Of a DNA stretch of 59,317 nucleotides, positions 1 through 8,491 are shown piece by piece. Numbering within the stretch: the first letter of the stretch is position 1; each line of letters begins with the position of its first letter. A program made the translations under genes and the position numbers. The DNA is from Pseudomonadota bacterium (GTDB lineage: Bacteria > Myxococcota_A > UBA9042 > GCA-2863065): assembly GCA_005776725.1 (NCBI GenBank), contig SXOO01000232.1, forward strand, positions 1-59,317. The letters run 5' to 3'. The notes under the pieces are model-generated. The model was not told the origin of the DNA. It did not search any database and saw nothing but the letters and a program-made list of their open reading frames with translations.

Positions 1-591
1 CCGGGTCCGGTACACCTCTATGAGCCGCTCGCGCACGAGGGGGTGCTCCGGGTTGGGCTGCCCTCGGTCGCGCTCGAGCACCTCGGCCGGGAGCGCGTAT
101 CCCGCGCGATGGATGAACCCGAGGAAGGCGTCATACGTGCTGGGGGCGGCCAGGATCTGGGTGACGCGCGCCACTCCCTCGGGGCCAGAGGCTGCCGCGA
201 CGACGTCGAGCAGGCGGGCGCGGTTCGGCCCCCGATGCCCCAGCGTGAGCTCGAGCTCCCGGAACTGCATGGACTGAAAACCGCTGGAGGACTCGAGCCG
301 CGTTCGGAACGAGCCGAACGAGAGGGGGGTCATGGTCTCGAGGACGTCCACCTGCGCCACGAGCGTCTTCAGGATCGTGAGCACCCGCCGCAGCGTGGCC
401 AGCGAGACCGGGAGGTCGTCTGCGTCCAAGGCCGTGTGGAGGTGCCGGGTCTCGTGGAGGACCTGCTTGAACCAGAGCTCGTAGACCTGATGAATGATGA
501 TGAAGAGGAGCTCGTCGTGCTCATCGGACAGCGGCTGTTGGGCGGAGAGCAACCGGTCCAGCTCGAGGTAACCAGCGTAGGTAAGGCTCAT
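1..591 (-). CDS. Tryptophan 2,3-dioxygenase, N-terminal 197 aa (cut by window edge)
   Basis: Heme enzyme that opens the indole ring of L-tryptophan to N-formylkynurenine, the first step of tryptophan breakdown; a cytosolic tetramer in known members. The 197 visible codons begin with the family signature: TYAGYLELDRLLSAQQPLSD at residues 4-23, then HDELLF and HQVYELWFKQ at about 25-43. His34 matches the distal-pocket His that contacts the indole NH in the Xanthomonas enzyme. A GFQSMQFRELE segment near residue 110 holds the substrate-carboxylate Arg. VYELWFKQ resembles the animal enzyme more than the TSELW form of many bacteria. The proximal heme His lies beyond the window. The ATG overlaps the rdgB stop (ATGA), so the gene is the third of a coupled minus-strand chain. 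Family assignment is secure; the rest of the protein is unseen. Confidence 0.93.
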   Translation of the reverse strand, partial: MSLTYAGYLELDRLLSAQQPLSDEHDELLFIIIHQVYELWFKQVLHETRHLHTALDADDLPVSLATLRRVLTILKTLVAQVDVLETMTPLSFGSFRTRLESSSGFQSMQFRELELTLGHRGPNRARLLDVVAAASGPEGVARVTQILAAPSTYDAFLGFIHRAGYALPAEVLERDRGQPNPEHPLVRERLIEVYRTR

Positions 592-1277
592 CGCAACCCC
601 TCGCCGCGGGCCCGCGCGAGCCATCGCCCGAGCCGCCGCATCGCTTCTCCGCGGTGGCTCACCGCATGTTTCTCGGCCGCCGGTAGCTGGGCCATGGTGC
701 AGCCGTGAGACGGCAGCCAGAAGTGCGGGTCGTAGCCGAAGCCGCCCTCCCCTGCCGGCACATCGATCACTTGGCCGTCCACGCGGCCCTCCGCGAGCAC
801 CATGAGGCAGCCCGCGGGCGGAGCAGGCAGCCCAGCAGCGCCCGCATCCTCGAGCACGGTCACCCCCTCCTCGTGCGGCAGCGGCCCCGGGGACAGCGCC
901 GACCTGGGGCAGACCAGCGCGAGCGAGCACGCGTACCAGGCCGCGCGCTCCTCGATCCCGGCGAGCGCCCAGATGAGCTCGGCGTTGTTGGATGCTGAGG
1001 TGGCGTAGGGTCCCGAGTACCGGGCGGACAAGACGCCGGGCGCCCCGTCCAGGGCCTTCACGCAGATGCCCGAGTCATCGGCCAGCGAAGGGAGGCCCGT
1101 GAACTGGAAGGCCGAGATCGCCTTCAGCGCCGCGTTACCCGCGAACGAGGGCTCGGTCTCCTCCACCTCCGGCGCCTCTCCCGGCAACGCACTGATCGTG
1201 AGCTCGCCGCCGCCGAGGATCTCCTCGAGCTCGCGAATCTTGTGGTGGTTCCGGGTGGCAAAGACGAATCGCTGCAA
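588..1277 (-). CDS. rdgB: XTP/dITP diphosphatase (RdgB/HAM1 family)
   Basis: House-cleaning pyrophosphatase that hydrolyses dITP, XTP and ITP to the monophosphates, keeping deaminated purines out of DNA. The 229-aa product shows the HAM1 hallmarks: FATRNHHKIRELEEIL at the N-terminus (the T-x-N-x-x-K phosphate-binding motif), SLADDSGICV with the catalytic acid and metal-binding Asp pair, GVLSARYSG, GGFGYDPHFW and a C-terminal SHRGEA. Length is slightly above the usual 195-200 aa because of an insertion near residues 120-150. I chose a TTG start: it lies 4 bases past the stop of the upstream peptidase gene, with GAGG 7 bases before it, and the protein then opens exactly where family members do. 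A start further upstream would overlap the peptidase gene. Confidence 0.93.
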   Translation of the reverse strand: MQRFVFATRNHHKIRELEEILGGGELTISALPGEAPEVEETEPSFAGNAALKAISAFQFTGLPSLADDSGICVKALDGAPGVLSARYSGPYATSASNNAELIWALAGIEERAAWYACSLALVCPRSALSPGPLPHEEGVTVLEDAGAAGLPAPPAGCLMVLAEGRVDGQVIDVPAGEGGFGYDPHFWLPSHGCTMAQLPAAEKHAVSHRGEAMRRLGRWLARARGEGLR

Positions 1278-1281
1278 GGCG

Positions 1282-4074
1282 TTACCTCGTGATGACCGGG
1301 ATCGCTGCCCAAACGTCGCCGCTCGCGTCATCCGTGAGGACAACCTCTCCGAGCGTATTGAACCCGTCCGGCACCCGGGGTGGGACCCGGCCGAGGTCGA
1401 ACTCCACCTCCACTGGCACGCTCGGGTAGAGCGTAACCGGTGGTCCCGAGATGGGGATGGGGTTCCGCCGCAAGTGGTCCTCCTGGACCTCGAGGGTCCA
1501 GGAACCCGTGACCTTCTCGCTGTTGGCGAAAGCTCCGCGCAGCTCGAGGCGCAAGTGCCCTGCCCCGTCCACCGGGACGGACAGCCGCGCTCGGCCGTTG
1601 ACGAAGCCGTCTTTGGCCAGGGCTTCGCCGCCGCCGCCGTAGACCGTGAGCGCCACGTCCGTGAACAGGTTGTAGACCTTCGGCTCGAGGCGCAGGAGAA
1701 AGTCGACCTCCTTCGTCTCGCCGTCCACCTCGAACGCGTAGGTCCACGCGTCGCCCTCCACGGACACCTGGCGCTCCCGCCTGAAGCCGCGCAGCGCCCC
1801 CTGGACGGTGCCGGAGAAGCGCGTGTCGTAGCGGTTCGTTACGGTGACCACGCCCGATGGAGGCGCGCCGACCGCCTGCGTGAGGCGACGGATCGGTGCG
1901 AACTCGAGCCCGCGAAACACCGCGGACAGGGTGTACTCGGAGGTCTTGGGCCCGCTCGGAGATGCGACCACGACGACCTCCCACACGCCGGGCTTTAGAC
2001 GGTCGCCAGTGAGCTGCAGGCGCGCCGAGGTGTTCAGGCGCGAGCTCACCGAGGGCTCGTCGGGCGTTACGGGTCGCCCGGCAGGGTCAAAGACCGCGAG
2101 CTGGGCGTTGGCGAAGTCCCCGGCTTGGACGTCGAGCGCGAGCGACGTGGCGCCGGGAGGGACCTGGATGGGGTAGCGGCGCAATGCGGCCGGTGCCAGC
2201 GTTCCGCGACTGGCGAGGGTGTAGTCGTTGTCTGCCGTGAAGCGGTGCGGCGTGACGATCGTGGTCCACAGCGAGAACGCCGGCGCACCGTCCCCCCCTT
2301 CGGGCACACCGAGCACGCGCCCGGTGGTCACGCCCGGGGAGAGCTCGCTCAGATCGTGTCGCAGCACCACGGATTGGGGCGCGGCGCCCTTGAAGCGCAG
2401 CCTGCCCTGGGAAGGGTCGAGCCACCCGGCCTCCGCCGACAGCGCGACCAGCCCGAAGTGCGCCGCGGCCGCGCTGGCCTGCCCTTCGTAAAAGATCGGC
2501 TCGATGGTGAAGGTCTGGCCGTCCTCCGCATCGGGGAGCCACGTCCCCGCGCGAAAGTACGCGGCCGCGCCTTCACCCGAGGGGCTCGTGGGCACGGCTG
2601 TGGTCACGCGATATCCGGCCACCAGGAAGGGCTCATCGGCCTCCGCCAAGCCGCGCGCGAGGGCGACGGCTCGCCCAACGTCCGGTACTCCAGCCCCCTG
2701 GTCGGTGAGTGCGTACCCCTCGAGGGGCCGCGCGCTGCCCAGCAGCGCCCGCTTCAGTGTGGCGTTGGACAAGCGGATGTTCTGGGCGACGAGCGCGCTT
2801 GCGACCAACGCATACGCGCCGGAGACCATCGGCGCCGCCATCGAGGTGCCCGCTTTGACGTCCGTGTCGTCCCAGGGCGCTGTGGCGGCGGAGGCGATCC
2901 CCGGCGCCGCAAGGTCGGGCTTGGCCACCTCTCCGCCGCGCGAGCTGAAGGAGAACAGTACGTCGTCGGCAACCTTCGAGCCGAAGAGGGTCTCGGCGGC
3001 CGCCTTGGGGAGCATCGCGGCGACCGCGGTGCCCAGGGTGGACGATGCGGGGATCCCCACGGTGGACAGGCCGGGCCCCTCGTTGCCCGCGGAGATCGAC
3101 ACCACGAGCAACGGATAACGAGCCATGAGCTCGTCGACCGCGCCGTCCATCTCGCTGCGGCCCTCGTCTTCCGAGCCGATCCCGTAGCTGATGTTGGCGA
3201 TGACCGGGACCCCATGGTCGCGCGACCACTTGCCGGCGAAGTCGAGGGCCCGACGCATGGAGTCGCTCGTGGTGGCGCCTCCAGCGAGCGTGTTGTCCCC
3301 GATCTTGAGCGAGAGCACTTGGGCGCCGGGGGCGACGCCGTGAAGGTCGGAACGGCCGAAGAGCCGGTACCCCGCGGCGATCCCGGCGACGTGCGTGCCG
3401 TGCCCTCCGTCGTCGAAGTGGACCACGAGCTCACCGTCCTCGAGGTGCAGCGCCAGGTTGAGCGGCGCCGCGTCCCTCGGGTCCGGAGGGCGAAGCGTGA
3501 AGGTCTGTTGCGCGACACCGTAGTCCTCCACGCGCAGCGCGTCGCGGAGGTCGAGGTTGCCGTCGGTGTCGACGAAAGCGGCCGCTCGGCCGTTGAAGTC
3601 GCCCACGGCGATCGCGAACACGTCCGTGTCCACGCCGTTCGCGTTGAGGTCCGTCACCGAAGACTGTCGGAACGCGGTCTCGCGCAAGACCGCCACGCGC
3701 CACCCATCCGCCGGCGCGGGCAACGAGTCCAGGCCGCGGACCGTGATCTCGCCGGTTCGATGCAGGCGCTCGCCCCCCTCCTCCACGCGTTCGGCCTGCT
3801 CCAGGCTGAGCTGGCCCTGACCGGAGAAGTCGCGTACCGCCAGCACTTTGACCTTGCCCGCCGAGGTGGTCTTGAGCCCTACCGCTGAAGGGTCGACTCC
3901 GGTGTCGAGCACCGCGATAACCACGCCTCGCCCATCCCATTCCCGATGCCTTGACAGCAGCGATTCAGCACCGATGAGTCGAGTATCGAGAAGGTCGTGG
4001 AGCCCTACGGGTGGGCGGGCAGCCGCGGTCGAGGCGCAGCCGACACACAGAAACGAGAGGACGAAGCGCAGCAT
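1282..4074 (-). CDS. Secreted S8 serine peptidase, tripeptidyl-peptidase II-like
   Basis: Predicted exported subtilase of 930 aa. The Sec-type leader MLRFVLSFLCVGCASTAAA gives two possible export modes (lipoprotein Cys13 or ordinary cleavage). The catalytic triad is complete: Asp57 in AVLDTGVDP, His near 226 in GGHGTHVAG and Ser near 412 in GTSMAAPMVSG, with the oxyanion region SAGNEGPGLSTVG between. The wide spacing between Asp and His and the phrases GVDPSAVGLKTTSAGKVK and GPGLSTVGIPASST resemble the tripeptidyl-peptidase II branch. The C-terminal ~450 aa are beta-rich, as in that branch, and contain no motif I can name. It leads a coupled minus-strand chain with rdgB and tryptophan dioxygenase, and is divergent from the lipoprotein gene at 4180. 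Substrate unknown. Confidence 0.9.
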   Translation of the reverse strand: MLRFVLSFLCVGCASTAAARPPVGLHDLLDTRLIGAESLLSRHREWDGRGVVIAVLDTGVDPSAVGLKTTSAGKVKVLAVRDFSGQGQLSLEQAERVEEGGERLHRTGEITVRGLDSLPAPADGWRVAVLRETAFRQSSVTDLNANGVDTDVFAIAVGDFNGRAAAFVDTDGNLDLRDALRVEDYGVAQQTFTLRPPDPRDAAPLNLALHLEDGELVVHFDDGGHGTHVAGIAAGYRLFGRSDLHGVAPGAQVLSLKIGDNTLAGGATTSDSMRRALDFAGKWSRDHGVPVIANISYGIGSEDEGRSEMDGAVDELMARYPLLVVSISAGNEGPGLSTVGIPASSTLGTAVAAMLPKAAAETLFGSKVADDVLFSFSSRGGEVAKPDLAAPGIASAATAPWDDTDVKAGTSMAAPMVSGAYALVASALVAQNIRLSNATLKRALLGSARPLEGYALTDQGAGVPDVGRAVALARGLAEADEPFLVAGYRVTTAVPTSPSGEGAAAYFRAGTWLPDAEDGQTFTIEPIFYEGQASAAAAHFGLVALSAEAGWLDPSQGRLRFKGAAPQSVVLRHDLSELSPGVTTGRVLGVPEGGDGAPAFSLWTTIVTPHRFTADNDYTLASRGTLAPAALRRYPIQVPPGATSLALDVQAGDFANAQLAVFDPAGRPVTPDEPSVSSRLNTSARLQLTGDRLKPGVWEVVVVASPSGPKTSEYTLSAVFRGLEFAPIRRLTQAVGAPPSGVVTVTNRYDTRFSGTVQGALRGFRRERQVSVEGDAWTYAFEVDGETKEVDFLLRLEPKVYNLFTDVALTVYGGGGEALAKDGFVNGRARLSVPVDGAGHLRLELRGAFANSEKVTGSWTLEVQEDHLRRNPIPISGPPVTLYPSVPVEVEFDLGRVPPRVPDGFNTLGEVVLTDDASGDVWAAIPVITR
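1285..1288 (-). promoter_or_regulatory. Ribosome binding site fixing the TTG start of rdgB
   Basis: GAGG lies in the last codons of the upstream peptidase gene, 7 bases before TTG at 1277. It supports translational coupling and the non-ATG start. Confidence 0.6.
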
Positions 4075-4179
4075 TGGACGCGCATGCTCACCCGGCTGAC
4101 GCCCCGGGTCCACTGCTTTGTCGCTCGCTTTGGGACGGGGGCTCTGGTAGACGCCACAGGCCATAGGGAGGTCCAATCG

Positions 4180-7100
4180 ATGCGTTATGGTCACCTGTTC
4201 GGCACCACCGCCACACTGCTCACCCTGGCATGCGCCGACAGCTCACAGACGGTAGTCGACGACGGTCCGGGCATCGACGTCATCGTCCCTGACACCACGG
4301 TCGGATTCGGCGGGGAAGACACCACGCCGGGCCCGAGCGCGGACATCGGACCGAGCATCGACACCCCGCCGACAGACGCGGGCACCGAAGACATCCCACC
4401 CACTGGCACCCCGGCGCTGGTCATCAACGAGGTCCACGTCGGAGACGGCTCTGGCACCAATGACTGGGTGGAGCTCTTCAATGCCGGCGACGGGAATGCG
4501 GCTCTCGCCGGGTGGAGCCTCGGGCGCCCCACGGGAGTGAAGACCGTACTGCCGGCGGCGAGCGTCGCGCCGGGCGGTTATTTCATCGTCGAGGCCAACC
4601 TCGCCTTCACGCTTCTGCACACGGACACCGTCCGCCTCAACGATCCCCAGGGCGGAGTGGCGGGCGAGACCAGCTGGGTGGCGGGCAACGCTGCGCCGGG
4701 ATCGTCATGGGGGCGATTCCCCAACGCCGTCGGCCCCTTCAAGACGCTCGCGAAGGTCACGAAGGGCGCGGAGAACGTCGACGAGGGAACGCCGCCATGT
4801 GGCGATGCCACGTGCGCGGTCCCGGAGACCTGCGAGTCGTGTCCGCAGGACTGCGGGGCGTGCCCGATCTGCGGGGATGGCGAGTGCAACGGCGATGAGG
4901 ACTGCACCGCGTGTGACATCGACTGCGGGAAGTGCCCCACCTGCCCGAATGGCACCTGCGCCGCAGACGAGAGCTGCCTCACCTGCGAAGAGGACTGCGG
5001 GGCGTGTCCTGAGGGGTGTTCGCCTGCGCTGTTCTTCGGCGCCTACGTCGAGGGCACCAGCCAGGACAAGGCCCTCGAGATCGTCAACTACACCGGCGCC
5101 GCGGTCGACCTCTCGCACTACGCGATCTGGCGGATCTCGAACGGCGGCAGCTGGACCGAGGGCAAAGCGAACGACGTTCCGCTCGAGGGGATCCTGCCGC
5201 ACGGGGAGTCGCTCGTGCTCTGCAACTCCAGCGCTGGCGGCGCGATTCAGGGGGTGTGCGACCAACCCGGCGGCTCGGCCACCAGCTTCAACGGGGACGA
5301 CGCGATCGGGCTGGCGCGCGACGGCGAGCTCGTCGACACGATCGGCGACGAGTCTGATCCGGCACCGGAGGGCGGTTGGACGGTCGCCGGTGTCTCGGAG
5401 GCCACCACAGACCACACGCTGATCCGGAAGCCCACGGTCATCCAGGGCAGCCTCGAGTGGGCCATCGCGTCGACGTCGGAGTGGCAGGTCCTTGAGGTCG
5501 GCAAGTTGGGGTCGCTGGGCGATCACGTCGTCACGGGCAACTGCGAGCCAGTGCTGGTGACGCCCGATGTGGCGATCAACGAGGTGGGGGTGGGCTTCGG
5601 GACCTTCGTCGAGCTCATCAACCGAGACCCGTTGAACCCCGTGGACATCTCGGGGTGGACGCTCACTGCCACCCCGGTCACCTACAAGTTCGACCCCGGC
5701 TCCATCGTTCCACCGGGCGGGATCACTAGCGTCGCCGGAGTGGCGCTGGGCGGCGGTCTCAGCGCGGGCGGCGCATCCATCGTGCTCACCAACGCGGATG
5801 GCACCGAGGTCGACCAGACCACGCCGCCAGTAGAGCAGCTCGAGACGGAGGGCTTCGGCCGCATCCCGGACGGCAACGGCGCCTTCAAGCGCCTCGATAC
5901 CCCCACGCCGGGTCTCCCGAACGTGGACAACGTCACGCTGTGTGGCGACGGCGATTGCGAGGCCAACGAGTCGTGTTCGAGCTGCGCCAAGGACTGCGGC
6001 GCTTGCCCCAAGTGCGGCGACGGCACCTGCAACGGCTCCGACGACTGCAGCTCCTGCCCCGGCGACTGCGGACAGTGCGCGGACTGCGAAGACGCGCTGT
6101 GCGCCCAGTCCGAGTCCTGCGCCACGTGCGTCGCCGACTGTGGAGAGTGCCTGCCGGGGTGCGCCACCGACCTGCTGATCTCCGAGTACGTGGAGGCACT
6201 TTCTTCCAACAAGGCGCTGGAGATCGCCAACCGGACGGACAAGCCCGTGGACCTCGCGGGCTACTCGATTTGGCGGATCACGAACGGCGGCACCTGGGAG
6301 ACCGAGGGCAAGGACAACGCCTATCCGCTCACGGGGATCCTGTTGCCTGGGAAGACCTGGGTGATCTGCGACAACGGGGCCGATCCGGGCCTGCTCGCGA
6401 AGTGCGATGTCACCACCGGAGGTGTCCCCACCACGTTCAACGGGAACGACGCGGTGGCGCTGGTCAAGGGCAGCGAGATCATCGACGTGGTCGGCACGGA
6501 CGGCGAGGATCCCGGCGCTGGCTGGGAGGTCGGCGGGGTCAAGGACGCCACGGCTGACCACGTGCTCAGGAGGAAGCTCACCGTCAACGCGCCCAACGCA
6601 GACTGGGCCACCTCGGCGGCCAAAGAGTGGATCGTGCTGCCCACGGTGGCCTTCGACGATGACCTCGGCAACCACCCCTTGGCCGACGGGTGTACGCCGC
6701 TGCCGCCCTGCGCCGACGGGTGGTGCGACGCGGCGAACGAGACCTGCGAGAGCTGTCCGGCAGACTGCGGCGCGTGCCCGGAGACCTGCGGGAACAACTT
6801 CTGCGCCGCGGACACCGAGGACTGTCAGACCTGCGAGGACGACTGCGGCGTTTGCCCGGAGATCTGCGGGGACGACCTGTGCGTGGGCGCGGAGACCTGC
6901 GAGAACTGCGCCGAGGACTGCGGCGTCTGTCCGGAGCCGTGCGGGAACCTCCAGTGCCTCGAGGCGGAGACCTGCGTCTCGTGCCCGGGCGACTGCGGAA
7001 TCTGCCCCGCCGTGTGCTCGCCCACCCTGTTCTTCTCCGAGTACATCGAGGGCACGAACAACAACAAGGCGCTCGAGATCGTGAACAACACGGGGGACAC

Positions 7101-7554
7101 CGTTGACCTCTCGGAGTACTCGTTCGACGTAGGCTTCAACGGCAACGCGGTGTCGTCCACCGGAGCCACCGCGCTCGCGGGCACGCTCGTCAACGGCGAC
7201 ACCTACGTGCTCTGCAACGACAATGCGTTCGCGACCCTCGTCGCGGCTTGCGACCAGCCCTTCGCGGGCTCGCCGCTCACGTTCAACGGCAACGACGCCA
7301 TCGCGCTGTACAAGGGCACCGTGCTCGTAGACGTCATCGGCACGCCCGGACAGGACCCGGGCCTCGGGTGGGACATCGCGGGCGTAACGGCCGCGACCAA
7401 CGATCACCGCCTGGTGCGCAAGAGCTCGGTGAGCGCTGGCGTCATGGACTGGGCCGCCGGGGTCGAGCAGTGGCTCGTGGAGTCGGCGTCCGTGTTCGAC
7501 ACGATTGGCGAGCACACGTTCGACGGGCCGTGCGTGGTGGTTCCGCCGAACTAG
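4180..7554 (+). CDS. Modular surface lipoprotein: five lamin-tail-like domains and ten Cys-rich repeats
   Basis: 1124 aa, probably anchored at the cell surface. The N-terminus MRYGHLFGTTATLLTLAC is a short leader ending in a lipobox-like Cys, followed by a Thr/Asp/Pro-rich linker. Lamin-tail-type beta-sandwich domains lie at about residues 79-200, 281-455, 463-584, 663-837 and 947-1122; examples are LVINEVHVGDG followed by WVELFN, and the recurring KALEIVN and FNGDDAI motifs. Between them sit three blocks of a repeat of about 24 residues with a C-G-D-G-x-C...C-x2-C...DCGxCP pattern: three copies at 207-278, three at 588-659 and four at 844-944. The ATG has GGGAGG 8 bases upstream. Such domains are usually seen in secreted adhesins or enzymes of Myxococcota; no catalytic part is visible. 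Function unknown. Confidence 0.85.
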   Translation: MRYGHLFGTTATLLTLACADSSQTVVDDGPGIDVIVPDTTVGFGGEDTTPGPSADIGPSIDTPPTDAGTEDIPPTGTPALVINEVHVGDGSGTNDWVELFNAGDGNAALAGWSLGRPTGVKTVLPAASVAPGGYFIVEANLAFTLLHTDTVRLNDPQGGVAGETSWVAGNAAPGSSWGRFPNAVGPFKTLAKVTKGAENVDEGTPPCGDATCAVPETCESCPQDCGACPICGDGECNGDEDCTACDIDCGKCPTCPNGTCAADESCLTCEEDCGACPEGCSPALFFGAYVEGTSQDKALEIVNYTGAAVDLSHYAIWRISNGGSWTEGKANDVPLEGILPHGESLVLCNSSAGGAIQGVCDQPGGSATSFNGDDAIGLARDGELVDTIGDESDPAPEGGWTVAGVSEATTDHTLIRKPTVIQGSLEWAIASTSEWQVLEVGKLGSLGDHVVTGNCEPVLVTPDVAINEVGVGFGTFVELINRDPLNPVDISGWTLTATPVTYKFDPGSIVPPGGITSVAGVALGGGLSAGGASIVLTNADGTEVDQTTPPVEQLETEGFGRIPDGNGAFKRLDTPTPGLPNVDNVTLCGDGDCEANESCSSCAKDCGACPKCGDGTCNGSDDCSSCPGDCGQCADCEDALCAQSESCATCVADCGECLPGCATDLLISEYVEALSSNKALEIANRTDKPVDLAGYSIWRITNGGTWETEGKDNAYPLTGILLPGKTWVICDNGADPGLLAKCDVTTGGVPTTFNGNDAVALVKGSEIIDVVGTDGEDPGAGWEVGGVKDATADHVLRRKLTVNAPNADWATSAAKEWIVLPTVAFDDDLGNHPLADGCTPLPPCADGWCDAANETCESCPADCGACPETCGNNFCAADTEDCQTCEDDCGVCPEICGDDLCVGAETCENCAEDCGVCPEPCGNLQCLEAETCVSCPGDCGICPAVCSPTLFFSEYIEGTNNNKALEIVNNTGDTVDLSEYSFDVGFNGNAVSSTGATALAGTLVNGDTYVLCNDNAFATLVAACDQPFAGSPLTFNGNDAIALYKGTVLVDVIGTPGQDPGLGWDIAGVTAATNDHRLVRKSSVSAGVMDWAAGVEQWLVESASVFDTIGEHTFDGPCVVVPPN

Positions 7555-7583
7555 CGGGCTCGCCGCTCCGGCTCTGCGAGGAG

Positions 7584-8420
7584 TCAGGCGCTCGCCACAC
7601 GTGGCTCCGGGGCACGACACAACGCCGGGCAGAGCGTGATCGAGCGCCCGCGCGCGACACGACGGACCAGCGCCGTCGAGCAGCCGGGGCAAACCGCGCG
7701 GCCGTACACCAGGAATGGGTTGGCGCCGCCGGCCGTGAGGTAGACCACCTCCTCTCCAGACTCAGCGTCGAAGACGAAGGCGAGGTGGTCGGCGATGGCC
7801 CGGGCCACGCGGGCCCACTCGCCCACCGTGAGCGTGTCTCCGGGACGTGCGGGGTCCACACCGGCGCGGTACGCCACCTCCGCCGCAGCGATGTTTCCAA
7901 GGCCCGCGAGGCGGCGCTGGTCCATGAGCGCGTGGTGGAGTGGGACGCGGGAGCGCCCGAACGCACGGCTCAGCGCTGGCCCATCCGGTGGCAAGTCCCA
8001 GGCGTCCGGCCCGAGACGTGCGCGAAGGGCTTCCGCGTTGGACGCAGACCCCAAGCGAGCCTCGCCGAAGCGGCGTGGGTCGATAAACGACAGCGTGGCG
8101 CCGTCGTCGAGCGCTAGGCGCAGCCGAGCGTGCCTCTCCACGGCCGTCGCGAGCGCCCAGCGGCCGGTCATACCAAGGTGGGCGAGCAGTTGAGGTCGCT
8201 CCCCCAGCTCCGCGGCTCGGGGATGCTGCGGCCAGGGCGCCGGCGGGGTGAACGGCACCCCGAGTTGCTTCCCGTGACGCCACCAATCGCCGAGGCGTGC
8301 ACCGGTCAGGGGCAAGAGGTCCAACCCCGGGTCGAGCGCTTCCACGCGCACGACAACGCGCCCAGCGCTCCGCGCTTGCAGCCACCTCCGACTCAGCTCG
8401 ACCTCGACCAGCTCTGGCAT
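7584..8420 (-). CDS. mutM: Formamidopyrimidine-DNA glycosylase family protein (Fpg/Nei)
   Basis: Base-excision repair glycosylase/AP lyase for oxidised purines such as 8-oxoguanine. The 278-aa product starts MPELVEVE, giving the N-terminal catalytic Pro and Glu3 after Met removal. Valine replaces the usual proline of PELPEVE. HLGMTGRW, FIDPRRFG, the helix-two-turn-helix segment RRLAGLGNIAAAEVAYRAGV and the C-terminal zinc finger are all present. The finger reads C-x2-C-x16-C-x3-C (CPGC ... CPALC), whereas the family standard is C-x2-C at the second pair. That might be a variant finger or one displaced ligand. The ATG is divergent from htpG, with the htpG promoter lying just upstream. Fpg against Nei specificity cannot be settled from motifs alone; the symbol is by family. 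Confidence 0.87.
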   Translation of the reverse strand: MPELVEVELSRRWLQARSAGRVVVRVEALDPGLDLLPLTGARLGDWWRHGKQLGVPFTPPAPWPQHPRAAELGERPQLLAHLGMTGRWALATAVERHARLRLALDDGATLSFIDPRRFGEARLGSASNAEALRARLGPDAWDLPPDGPALSRAFGRSRVPLHHALMDQRRLAGLGNIAAAEVAYRAGVDPARPGDTLTVGEWARVARAIADHLAFVFDAESGEEVVYLTAGGANPFLVYGRAVCPGCSTALVRRVARGRSITLCPALCRAPEPRVASA

Positions 8421-8423
8421 GGG

Positions 8424-8452
8424 TTGACAGCTCCGGGGCGCGGTCCTATCCG
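8424..8452 (+). promoter_or_regulatory. Putative sigma-70-type promoter of htpG
   Basis: A perfect TTGACA at 8424-8429 is followed after 17 bases by TATCCG at 8447-8452, leaving a leader of about 33 bases before the htpG ATG. No CIRCE element or sigma-32-like sequence is visible, so the -35 box argues for housekeeping transcription. The -10 match is only partial. Confidence 0.45.
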
Positions 8453-8491
8453 TTCCGCGCCATTGCGAGTCAGAGCCTACACGGAGCACCT

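Noticed and set aside
4705..7692. Very long open minus-strand frame opposite the lamin-tail lipoprotein
   Set aside because: It mirrors the codon bias of the true plus-strand gene, is Arg/Ala/Val-rich and has no domain; the plus strand has a signal, repeats and a ribosome site.
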